DNA of 64,000 bases from positions 367,379,570 to 367,443,569 of the forward strand of contig JARDYH010000002.1 in assembly GCA_029215795.1 (NCBI GenBank), given 5' to 3'. Of this stretch, positions 11,901-23,900 are shown piece after piece; the stretch's first letter is position 1, and every line of letters begins with the position of its first letter. Below the pieces are notes generated by a model, which made no database searches, was not told the origin of the DNA, and saw nothing but the letters and a program-made list of their open reading frames with translations. The stretch is from Anniella stebbinsi. Its lineage: Eukaryota; Chordata; Lepidosauria; Squamata; Anniellidae. A program made the translations under genes and the position numbers.

Positions 11901-14900
11901 CGTGTGTGCAATGTTCGTGTTCCTGCCTGAGATCAACATGGCGTACACCTGCAACAAGTGCAAGCTGGTTGCACTATTGGAAGAAAAAGTGAGAGTACTT
12001 GAGCGGTGAGTGTCCACCACCCTCCAAGGAATAAGAGAAGGTGAAGACGGAACGGTGAAACTGCAACAGCAACAAGAAGCACAAGAGATTGAAGAGCAAC
12101 AGCAAGATGAAGCAGAAGTGGAGAATGCTGAGATGAGGAAAGCCAACGAAGAGGGAACTCCTTGAAAGAGGGTGACAGTTCGGAGCAGAAGACCTAGAAG
12201 ACCCTCTGCACCAGTGGAACCATTAGAGCTATGCAACCGCTTTCAGCTACTGGAGGATGAGACTGGAGGAGAGCCTGCACAGGAAGAATTACAGGGGACC
12301 CCGTGCAACAGTGAGCAAGAGGCTGAAGGTCAGTCGACCAAGAAGAAGAGAAGAGTAGTCGTTGTGGGAAACTCCCTGCTGCATGGGACTGAAACCCGAG
12401 TATGTCACGAAGACCCACAGACTCGCCAGGTGTGCTGTCTCCCTGGAGCACAGATTAGAGATGTGACTGAAGGATTGTCAAAGCTCATCAAGCCCATTGA
12501 CACAATCCTTTTCTTCTCATCCATATGTGATCAAATGATATTGCCAAGCGGAGCTACGAAGAAATCGCTTCAGACTTTGAAGCTCTGGGAAAGAAACTCA
12601 AGAACTTTGGGGCCCAGATAGTTTTCTCATCCATCCTCCCAGTGGGAAAAGGAATAAAAAGAGTATGATAGTCGGAGTCTCCTACCGACCACCCAATCAA
12701 GATGAGGATGAAACTTTTGAGAAGCAAATTGCCAGTGTTTCAAGGAAATCTGATGTAGTAGTAATAGGGGACTTCAATTACTCCGATATCTGTTGGGAGA
12801 CAAATTCTGCCAAAAGTGGCCTCTCCAAGAAATTCCTGACATGTGTGGCTGATAACTTTCTCCTACAGAAAGTAGAGGAAGGAATAAGAGGATCAGCTAT
12901 CCTTGACTATATACTGACCAATAGGGAGGACTTAGTGGATAAAGTGGTCTTTGACCCCCCCCCCCCCCCGGAAAAAGTGAAGTACAAGCTGAAGGGGCAG
13001 GATTGCAGTTTGAGATTGATAAACAAATGGTCAAGGAACACCTAATTTCTTTGAACGAGTTCAAATCTCCAGGGCCTGATGAACTGCATCCTAGAGTAAT
13101 AAAGGAGCTGGCAGAAGAACTCTCAGAAACAGTGTCTATTATCTTTGTGAAATCATGGAAGTCGGGTGAAGTGCTGGATGACTGGAGGAGGGCTAATGTT
13201 GTCCCTATCTTCAAAAAGGGCAAAAAGGAGGAATCTGGGAACTACTGACCAGTCAGTCTGACATCCATCCCTGGGAAAATCTTGGAACAGATTATAAAGA
13301 AGTCAATCTGTAAACACCTTGAAAACTATGCAGTGATGACTAGAAACCAGCATGGATTTGTCAAGAACAAATCCTGTCAGACTAATCTGATCTCATTTTT
13401 TGATGAGAAACTGATATTGATTACATATTAATAGATACATGTAACAATTATTCTGTAAGGTAGAACCAGCAATGCACTAGCTAGATGAGAAGAAGCTGTC
13501 TTCTTGTTTAGTTGTGTTAAGCCTTCACCATAATAAACTTTGTTCTATTAGCAATTATATGCATTCTGTATTGTTTTAGTTTATCTTGACCTCCATCATT
13601 CTTATGTGGCACCTTTCTTTCTCTGTCTTGACCTAGAGACAAGATACATCATTCCTATGTGCTACCCTGTATTATTATAAACTTTCCCTTGGTACAAAAG
13701 TTATGCTGTACAAAGTTTTGATTATGCTAATTCTGATGTTTCCAGTTTCCTATATAAGAGTGATACCCTGTATCACAGTCAATCAGAACCCAAGTTCTGG
13801 CTCCAACAGCTGTTCGTATCTAATAAACTTTTGTTGAAGAGATTGAGCGTTGTAAGTATATTTTATGTTCATTGTATGTCAGTGACTGGTTTCCATCAAA
13901 TTACTAGTTGTTGCTTGGTGGGAAGTTAGGCCTCATTGGAATGCATTACAGTTAAGCATCTCCTAATTAACTAAATTATTAGGCCCACACATATGAAGTC
14001 AATGAACTTCTGAGAGCCTTCTAAAATAAGGAGCCTTTCTCTGGAGGTCTCTTTCTCATAAGAGAGACTCTCATGATTCCCATAAATACTTAATAGTTCC
14101 TTTATCATAAAGGGAACTTTTTAAAATAGCTGCAACATTATTTCCTGCCACAGTAATCTCCCTTGTGGATTGTGGGAATACTGTGGATATAGTATATCTT
14201 GACTTCAGCAAAGCTTTTGACAAATTGCCCCATGATATTCTGATTCACAAACTAGTGAAAAGTGGGCTAGATGGAACAACTATTAGGTGGATCCACAGCT
14301 GGCTACAGAATCGGACTCAAAGAGTGCTTATCAATGGAACCTTTTCACACTGGGGGGAGGTAACGAGTGGGGTACCGCAGTGCTCAGTCCTGGGCCCAGT
14401 GCTCTTCAACATTTTTATTCATGATTTGGATGAGGGGGTGCGGGAAATGCTTATCAAATTTGCAGATGACACAAAATTGGGTGGGATCACTAATACCCTG
14501 GAAGACAGAAACAAACTCCAAAGTGATCTTGATAGACTGGAGCGCTGGGCTGAAAACAACAGCATGAAATTTCATAGGGATAAATGCCAAGTTCTACAAC
14601 TAGGAAAAAGAAACCAAATGCACAGTTACAAGATGGGGGATACTTGGCTAATCAACATGACAAGTGAGAAGGATCTTGGAATTGTTGTAGAGCACAAGCT
14701 GAATATGAGCCAACAGTGTGATGTGGCTGCAAAAAAAGCAAATGCTATTTTGGGCTGCATTAATAGAAGTATAGCTTCCAAACCACGCGAGGTACTGGTT
14801 CCCCTCTATTCGACACTGGTTAGGCCTCATCTTGAGTATTGCGTCCAGTTCTGGGCATCACACTTCAAGAAGGATACAGACAATCTGGAGTGTGTTCAGA

Positions 14901-17900
14901 GAAGGGCAATGAGGATGATCAGGGGTCTGGAAACAAAGCCCTATGAGGAGAGACTGAAAGAATTAGGCATGTTTAGCCTGGAGAAGAGAAGATTGAGGGG
15001 AGACATGATAGCACTCTTCAAATACTTGAAAGGTTGTCACACAGAAAAGGGCCAGGATCTCTTCTCAATCAACCCAGAGTGCAGGACGCAGAATCATGGG
15101 CTCAAGTGACAGGAAGCCAGATTCCTGCTGGACATCAGGAAAAACTTCCTGACTGTTAGAGCGATACAACAATGGAACCCATGACCTAGGGAGGTGGTGG
15201 GCTTCAAGAGGCAGCTGGACAACCATCTGTCAGGGATGCTTTAAGGTGGATTCCTGCATTGAGCAGGGGGTTGGACTCAATGGCCTTCTAGGTCCCTTCC
15301 AACTCTAGTATTCTATGGTTCTATGATTCTAAGGGGCTCAAATGCCCCCCACCCACCCCTGCTCCCTATACTCCAAACCATCCTTGATTGCTGCCCTCAT
15401 ACAAAACAGTGGTGAGCAGCCAGCGGCAGGGGAAGTAAGCTACTGCTGGAGACAGAAAGACTTTGCCGTGCTCAATGAGCCCTCTTGAAGAGCCACGGAA
15501 GCCTGGGGGCTGAAGAAGGTAAACGGAGCCCCCGAGCCCCCCCCCCCCCCCCCATGGTCTGTATTGGGATCAGGGAGGTTGAAACTTGTTCATAGATGAT
15601 CTGGAGTGACGGATGAGCAGTGAAGTGACTAAGTTTATGGATGACACCAAATTATTTGGAGTAATTTTTTTTAAAGGAAGTACGCCAAAAGGATCTCTCC
15701 AAACTGGAGCATTAAAATAGCAAATGCAGTTTAACGTAAATGAGTGTAAAGTGACGCACGTTGGGGGGAAATATCCTAACTTCTAATATACACTGACGAG
15801 GTCTGAGCTGGTGGTGATGAACAAGGAAAGGCATCTGGAGGATGAAGCAGCTACAGAACATCCAGCTGCTGCTGCTGCTGCTGTTGCTGAGAAAAAGGCA
15901 TATTCCATTTCAGGGATTTTCGGGAAAGGAATTGAAAATGAAATTGGCAATGTAAAAACTGCCTTGTACAAATCTATGGTGCAACCCCACTAGCAATGCT
16001 GTGTATGGCTCCAGCCAGCACACCCCAAACAGGATATGGTAGAGCTGGAAAAGGTGCAGAAAAGAGTGGCCAGAATCATCAAGGCACTGAAGCAACTCCA
16101 CGACAAGGGACAGTTACAGCATCTGGGACTGTTTAGCTTAGAACAACGGTGAAAGGGGACACCATAGAGGCGCATAAAATTATGTGCGGTGTGGAGAAAT
16201 TGGAGAGAGGTATTTTTCTCCCCTCTCTCACAATACTAGACCCCAAAGGGGTCACGCAAAGGAACCTGAACAGTGGGCGATTCAGGACAGTTAAATACAG
16301 GATTTGCTACCACAAGATGTAGAGATGGCCGCCAACTCAGGTGACTTTAAGAGGGGATTAGACAAATTCATGAAGGGTAAGAAAATCAGTAGCTACTGGT
16401 CACAAGGGCTACAGATTGCCTCCAGTCTCAATGCCAATTGCTGGGGAAGCTGGGGGGGGGGGCTGCTGTTGCACTCATGCCTTTGCTGGTGGGCCTCCCA
16501 TCGAGGCCTCTGGCTGGTCATCGCTGGGACAGGATTGTGGCCTGGAGAGGCCTTTGGTCCAACACCCAGGGTTGCTCTTATGATGTTCTACAGCCACGTA
16601 GAATTGAGAGCCAGGCTGCAGCACCTGAAAGGATGCTTGCGTGGTGTCACGGTTAGAATACCGCACTGTTACTCAAGAAGGCCAGGTTCAAATCTCCACT
16701 GGGCAACCTAAGCCAGTCACAGACACTCAGCCTAACCTACTTCACACGGTTGTTGTGAGGATAAATGGAAGGTGGAGAGAACCACGTCCGTCACCCTGAG
16801 CTCCTGGAACGAAGGGTGGGATACGAATGTCGAGGGCGATGAGGGAGACGATAGTGACCGACTCCTAAATACACGATGAGCTAGGCAGCGACAGGGGTGG
16901 GCGCGTGCTCCGAGCCTGGCAGCCCCCTGCTCTGGCACAGGGGGCTCAACGGCCGAGTGCCTCCAAAGCTCAGCATGAGAGAGTTGCACGCCCTCCCCAG
17001 CTACGAGTCCAGAGCCACCTCCGAAGCAGGACAGGTGCCTTTTTTTATGAAGGGAGACCAAAAGGCCAAGTATGCCGCTGACTGCGTAATAAGCATGACA
17101 AGACCCAGACCTGAAGCAGAGAGGAGACATGAAGCGGTGACCACGAGGGATGAGCCGGCGTTGCGGAGGCATGCGCCTAAACGGGCCCGTTCCCACAGTG
17201 CGTGTGCCGCTCCTGCCCAGTCTCCACGGAACCCGTCCCCACCCTCAGTGCCCGATTTGCTGGCTGGTTCAATCTCAGCAGCTTCCTGTTTCTGCATGAG
17301 AAACTTACCGATTTGAGAATCTCTGATCTCCTCTTTGATTGAAGAACATTAATCTAGGAAAAAGAAATGATTTGCTTCAGTGGGCTCACAACAGAGTGCA
17401 GGAAAGGGGGCCAGGAGGAGGCCCACAGAGCCAGTGGGGCTGGAAAACGGGCAGGCGAAGACAGGGCTCCCTGCGCCGGGGGGACTGGCAGCCGCCCCTC
17501 TGACGAGCTCAAGCAAAGATGGCTTTCCGTGTGCCAAGGCTCAGCGTGTGGCCACAACCCCAGAGGAACCAGCCAATGCTGGTGGGCCCATCAGCCTCCG
17601 AAGGAGACAGGCATGGCCAGCCAGAGACGTCCCTCCATCTGAGACGTCCCACCTCACGCTGCTCAGGGGCATCGCGTCTCCTCTTTTCCAAGGTTCCGCT
17701 TCTGAAGCCCTTCCCTGGGCACCCGTTGGAATCCTCTCCCTGATGTCGATACTGGGCTGTTAAAAGATCTGCCAATTTTCCAGAACACGTCTGGGGAGAA
17801 GCAGCAAGGCTGCCTTTGCAGAGAAGTCAAGGAAACCAGAACGCCCAAGGGATGCTCCACGGAGCCCCCACGGGGTCCTCTTTGGCTCCAATTATCGGAG

Positions 17901-20900
17901 TGGGGAGGAGGAATTCTTTCCCAGAACCTACACAATGTCTTTTGGCTCCTTGAAGGACTTCTGGAGGTTGCAGCTTCGCCCAGAGATGAAGAGGAGGAGG
18001 AGGAGATCCTGGACCTCTGCAGCGCAGCACCAGCTCGCCAGAGAGCCTCCCCCACTCCCTCCCCCACTCCCCCCCTGCAGAGTCAGCAGCCCTGAGAAGC
18101 CTCTGGAAGACGGCTCTCCTTTCCAATTCCCAAGCAGGGGGGCGGGGGCAAGACCATGGAAGACCTTGTGGGGAATACCGGAGTCACCAGAGAACTTCCC
18201 AGCTGGGGGGTGCTTTGCTCTTTGCTCGCTTGGATCCTTCAGCTCCTGCCAACGTGGCTTTGCAGCCCATCTCTTGCCACGGCTCTCCTGACGTAGCTTT
18301 CACGGCCTCTACATTTCTTGCCCAGACCACTGCTCTGCCTGGCCCTGGACCAGCAGCCCGGCACCATCTCTCTGCAACTCTGCAACTCGCTGGCTGCCTT
18401 CAGGGATGCCTCCCCTCCCCCAACCCAGCCTTGACAAGAAAATGTGAGGGGAGGGGTCTCTCCTCCTCAGAAGACCCCCATTCTCAGGCACACACACACA
18501 CACCGTAACTTACGAGACATTTCCAAGCTCTCAAGCCTTTGAGGACTGCCAGAGAAGTTCACCTGGAGAACGTAGTCCAGCGCAATGTGCCGGAAGCACT
18601 TGCGAGTGGCGGTCAAGATGTTGGTGGCCTCCTCCACCTCATGCTGCTTGTTCCTCGGAGCTTGGCCATTTTTGGCGAGGGCGTTCTCTTTCTCTTCACT
18701 GACTTTCTCAAACTGCTTCTTCGCATCTTTAAATTTTCGGATGTCCCTAGAGCACATCAGGGGAATAAACGGCCACATTCCATCAAACTTTCTTCACTCC
18801 AGAACGCCACACTCAAAGGGCTTCAGAGCGGAATGAGGTTCCAATATGGTTTGGTTCGCGGGTATCACTATGAGCGCAGGGGGCTCCATTTGGGGTGAGA
18901 ATGGGGGTGGGGGGAGAAGAAAACACAACACACAGGCCATTCCCAGTTCCAGCGAGAGGATAAATACAAGGAGAACTTCGTCCAGCATCAGGAGCCATGC
19001 AAAGAGGATTTGCACAACCAGCACCTCCGAGTTCAGAGGAAACTGTATGAATGGCGGACCCTCAACGCCACGCTCCGCCTCAAGGCAGCCTGCGCACACC
19101 TCCTGGGGACTCAGCATCCCTCCTGTTCCAGTGCCGAGCAGCTTATAGAGGGGAAGGTGGTCTCTGCTGAAGATTCAGGAGGGCAAATCTAGGAAGCCTC
19201 CCTATCCCCACCCCCACCGTTCCTGCTACTTGCTTTGCTCCCTAGGGAGTGGATATCCTCCCTCCCAGGGCGTAAGCTCAAAGAGCTGAATGTTTAACAT
19301 TTTTAACCCCATTCGACAGTCTAGATGTGTCAACTGCACCACAAAACTGGCTCCCTAGAACCTCTGGCGTCCCTAAGCCTGGCCTAACTCTTTTCCCATT
19401 TTGCCAATAGGCATCTTGATCCATGTGGGCCCAGAACCCAGCCAAGGACTCAGGAGAGCTTCGGCTACTGGGTGGTATAGAAATGCAGTAAACCAACAAA
19501 GACAGAAACCCACAAAGAAGGACGCTTCCTTTCCAAGGCCAGGGACAGTCAGCCAGGGCAAGGCAGAGGCCAACCTGGCCCTCCTTGCCCTGGGAAAGAA
19601 AGTGACGCTTCTCTCGATGCCGAACTCACAACGGCGCGGCCACTTCAGCTTGCGGCCCGTCTCAGTTCAGGAGGGTTCCTCAGGGCATGCATGGGTAAGA
19701 AGGCAAGAAGGGCCACGGGAAACCCACGAACCAGAGGGGAGTGCAGCAGCACCCTCCTACCCATGTTCCCCAGCAACTGGTGCACATGGGGCGCACTGCC
19801 TGGATTTCCAGAAGGTGTGAGGAGCAGCGCAAACCTTGCCCCGGCACCAGCTCAGGCAAATGTCAGGGGTGGGGTGCAGTTGCCCTCGGGGCCAGGCTGC
19901 ATTAAGCACAAAGCTTTGCAAAAATGAACGTTAACTTACTCTTTAACAAACATCTGAAGTTGTGCTTTGATTGATCTTTGGGTTTGGTCAAACAGGATCT
20001 GAAACGGGGAAAATGTTTGGTTCAAAGAGGTAACTGGGAAGTCAAGTCCAAACGCATAAATGCTCCATCCAGGAGCAGCAGCAGCAGCAGCAGCAGCACA
20101 TCAGCCCTCCATAGTCCTCCGGGCGCCATCGTGGCCTCCCCAAGAGCCCCAGGCGGGGCGTCCGGGAGAATCATTGCCTGCAACTAGTCCTATGCACATG
20201 TGGCAGCTACAGCTTTTTAAAACGGCACAAGCAGAACTCCAGGGCTGCCACCGAGCAGCCGGAAAGAAGAACAGCTGCCGGCACGGGGCAACAGCAGCAG
20301 AGCTCTGCAGGAGGTCGGCAACACGTCCACAGCCGCCGGGCGCCATTACACCTGTCCCGTTTGTGAGGTAGGCACCTGGCTGAGGCAAAATGGACAGCTT
20401 CTGGATCGAACAAGGGATCTGAACCCAGGCAGGTGGGGGGTGGGTGGGTGGGGTCGTCTTGGTAGTGATTCCCCGCCACCCCCTCCACATTTCACGGTTG
20501 GGACGGCTCTACGTTGGCCTCAGCTGAGCCCTGCTCACCAAAGGGAAGCGGGGAGGCAGCAAGCCCTGGTGTGGAGCAGCCGTTGAAGCTCCCCACCTGC
20601 CTTCCCTGCAGGATCCCTTTGCCAAAGGCTTTGGTGGCACAAGGCACCCTTTCTTCACCAGGTGAGGATGTTAAGCCAGTTGTGACCCCACCCGTCATCC
20701 ATGCACCAGAAATGTCCAGGTTAGACTACTGCCCCCAGAGAGACACATCTGCCTGCTTGCTTCCACATTGGCACCTTCAGCGGAGCACGACAGGCAAGGC
20801 TACATGTGCCTCACACCACAAGCCTGACCAAAGCGCAGCGCAGCGGGCACCAGGCCGTTCATTCCTGCTTACAAGCGGCACACCTGCGCCTGGGGCGGGG

Positions 20901-23900
20901 TGGAGGTGGGTAATGGCCAACAGGAAGCCTCCATCCCGGCCTTCCCTGTGCCCTGGATTGACTGACTGATTACATCTGTATACCGCCCCACAGCCGAAGC
21001 TCTCTGGGCAGTTTACATACGATTAGAAAGGGGAAGATGACAGCAGTAAGGCTGCAAGATGGAAGGAGGGCGGTAGCGGCGGCGGCAGCAGCAGGAGAGC
21101 AGCGCTGGCCCCCTCTCGCCCGCTCTCTCGCCTTTTCCTCAAAGAGGCAGAGCGGCCACACGATGCGCCTGCTCTTCACCCGGCACAAGGCGCCCCAACC
21201 TATAGCTTTACCAACAGACAACCACGGATGAGCTTCTCTCCCAAGCTCTGAGGGGAGCTGGAAAAGCATGGCTGGGGGAGGGGGGGAGAGGGGGGGCCGG
21301 CCAGAGGGAACAGTCCCCCAGAGCCCCCTTTTGCCCCTGATGAGGGACTAGACGGGCTCCCTCCTTGATGTGTTCCCGGAGGCACGCAAAAACTTCCTTA
21401 TTCCGGCAGGCCTTTGGAGAATAACGTGGACCCCTCCCCCCATCTATGCTTAAGACTTTTAAATTTCAATATGTATTTTAAATGTTGAAATGTTTTAATA
21501 TTGAAACTTGTTGGATTATATTTTTAACTTCTGTATATCTCTTATTTAACTGTGTATGTTTTACTTTTGTAAAGCTGCCTTGAGGCCCAGCATTGGGCAA
21601 AAGGTGGGATATAAATAAAGATAACAATGATGATGATGATGATGATGATGATGATAATAAGAGTTCAACGGCCAAGCACAGGTGTTACACACGGGAAATC
21701 TCCAGCTGAAACGCTGCCAGGGTGGATGGAAGACGACCTCAGGCACCCCAGGCCGGGAAAGACTCTCTCTGCCTTGGAGAGATGCGATTTCGTTCATTTA
21801 TTTGTTCAAGCTATTCCTTGGCTGCCTTTCAGAGCAGGTAGAGCTCTCCCCACGTGGGCATGACAGCAGGACAAGTGACATCACCAAGAACTACGTGATC
21901 ATAAAAACGGCAAAAGGATTCTAAAAAACAACAACCGCCTACAAGAGATGATCATTGCAGCTATAACCCAGCTCAATAAAACATGATCGGGGGGGAAAAG
22001 ACGGAGTGAAGGAGGACGTTTCCTGGGCCTTCCTAACAGCCTGCAATGATGGGCCTGGCAGACCCAAGGTGGCAACTCATTCCAGAGGTGTGGGGCCACT
22101 GCAGAAAAGGCCCTCCCTCGCGCACTCCTAACTGCTCTCACGAGTGAGCAAGGCCTTCTCTTGCTGGTCTTGAAGAGCAAGCAGGCCCTTCAAGGAATAT
22201 GATCCCAAACGGCTTAAGGCCCTCCTCACACCTCACCTGCTCATTCAGCCTTTCCAGTGAAGCTCAGCCCCACCTTACTGTTGACGTGCCTAGAGCCTCC
22301 TGCTGACTCCAAGCCTAGCTGGCCCTTCAAGCCGGGCTTAGAATAGTAGAGCTGAAAGGGCCCTATAGGGCCATTGAAGCCTCAGGTCCAGAGCCACAGC
22401 TCAGCGCCAGGGGCCACGCTGGCTTTCCAAAGTGGCGGCGGCGGCGGCAGCAGGGAAGCCCAGCGAGGGCAGGAGGGGCCCCTCCGTGGGGCAGCAAGGA
22501 GTAAACTGGGCCAAAGAGGCCACAGCGGAAGAGCTGCGCTCCCTGCAACGAGGAGGGCTCCTCTCTAGCAAGCCTCTCCGGGTGTCCTACACACGGATTT
22601 ACGTGAGGGTAAGTCCCATTGTACACAACAGGACTTACTTGTGAGTAGACACGTATAGGATGGCGCTGTAAACTAACTAATGAAGAGAGCGAGAAAGTAA
22701 GCCAACCCTCAGGCTCGGGCTACCGATTCAGCCCGTTGCCTGTGAGCTGTGGGGGGAGGGAAGGGGGGCAATGCAGGCTTTCCAGATGGACAGCCGAAGC
22801 AGCAGAAACACCAGCGCTGCGCTCTGGGGAGCCTGGAATGGCCCAAGTCACCCACGTTCCCCTGGGACTTCAAAAAGAGCTAAATTTTTAAGAAGGCACA
22901 AAGCCCACGGAGGAGGCATGTTGCGGCCAAACCTCTCAGCGTCTCCTAGGGACATCAGTAAGGGGAAACGTGCATCCTGGTCGGTTCTCTTTCCCCACCC
23001 GTATTCGGCAGACGGGGCCATCAGTCAGGCCACGTTCAACACTTACCGTGTGATAATTGACCATCTCTTGGAGGCTGTCGGAGAACTTGGTCAAGCTGGC
23101 CTGTAAGTGGAGAAAGAGAAGGAGGGGAGAGGAAGCCGGGTGGAGGCCCTTCACTCCCTCCCTCCCTCCCTCCTGCCAACTCTGCAGCATCCAGAGGTCA
23201 CAGCCATGTCAGGGGCCAATTTCAAATGGCACGCCGCAAACTCAAAACTCCCTTCTTCATAAGGCAAAGTGGACTTTGCTTGGGGGATAAAACTCCTCTT
23301 CTCTGGCCTTCCTCAAGGGTCAGGATGAGTTACAGAAATATTTACAATTGGGAAAGAAAGGGGGGGAGCCAAGGGCGCTTAGCTTCAGAGGACGGAAGGG
23401 GCAGGGAATGTCAACTGAGCCCTGCCCTGGGTCAGAGCGGGCTCCTCCCTTGCTCAAGACAAGCCAGGGAGGCATCTGCCAAGAAGGCCAGGAGCCCAGG
23501 AGCAGTCCCTACGCAGCCCCCTAGGTCCAGAGGGGTGGGGCCCGACCGTCAGCTGCCAATTCAGGGGCCCACCCCTCGCTCAGTGCTTCAGCCTGGCAGC
23601 CTACGAGCCCACAGACCTCCTACCTGCAGCCCAGACCTCCTTCTGGCAGGCGCCACCACCTGGCACTTACCTCCACCAGGGCATCCTTGCTGGAGTATTG
23701 GGCGAGGTCCCGGATGCCCGTCATGAATTGCTTGTTGGCCACACAGAAGGCCTTCCCCGTGTCAATCATCGCGATGCAAAGCTTCACCAACTGAAAGGGG
23801 CAAAGGGCCACAATTCACTCCTTGGCGGCCGACTTCTGCACACGTGCAAAGACCACGGAGACAGCCTTGGCCGCTTCCGGGCTCCACTCACACACACCAC

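Larger units (their letters stand above)
11320..15335 (+). mobile_element. CR1 LINE, long but defective copy
   Basis: A 5' UTR-like unit occurs twice (about 11,330-11,445 and 11,643-11,790). ORF1 follows with a CNVC...CNKC zinc-binding region (about 11,900-11,970) and the esterase-like region (12,355-12,630, [13 protein letters not shown]). ORF2 keeps the end of the endonuclease ([22 protein letters not shown], 12,665-12,950), part of the reverse transcriptase ([19 protein letters not shown]) and, after an LTR-like insertion, [23 protein letters not shown] and the CR1 C-terminus to 15,109. It ends with the CR1 3' terminal repeat (ctatggttctatgattct). Deletions near 12,650 and 12,970 and stops make it inactive. 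Confidence 0.93.

Noticed and set aside
14165..15109. The 314-codon frame as a host gene
   Set aside because: It is the CR1 reverse transcriptase C-terminus, with FADD and the CR1 terminal repeat downstream.
16660..16700. tRNA gene suggested by ggttcaaatctcc
   Set aside because: It is part of a complete SINE body, so not an independent tRNA gene.
18467..18562. Extension of ACAP2 exon 6 into the following open frame
   Set aside because: The CAG|gtgaac donor matches the human exon end and exon 7 continues the protein exactly. The extension has no similarity to ACAP proteins.
21626..21655. Direct repeats as a CRISPR-like array
   Set aside because: It is a simple (GAT)n microsatellite at a LINE tail. 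The window is vertebrate nuclear DNA.
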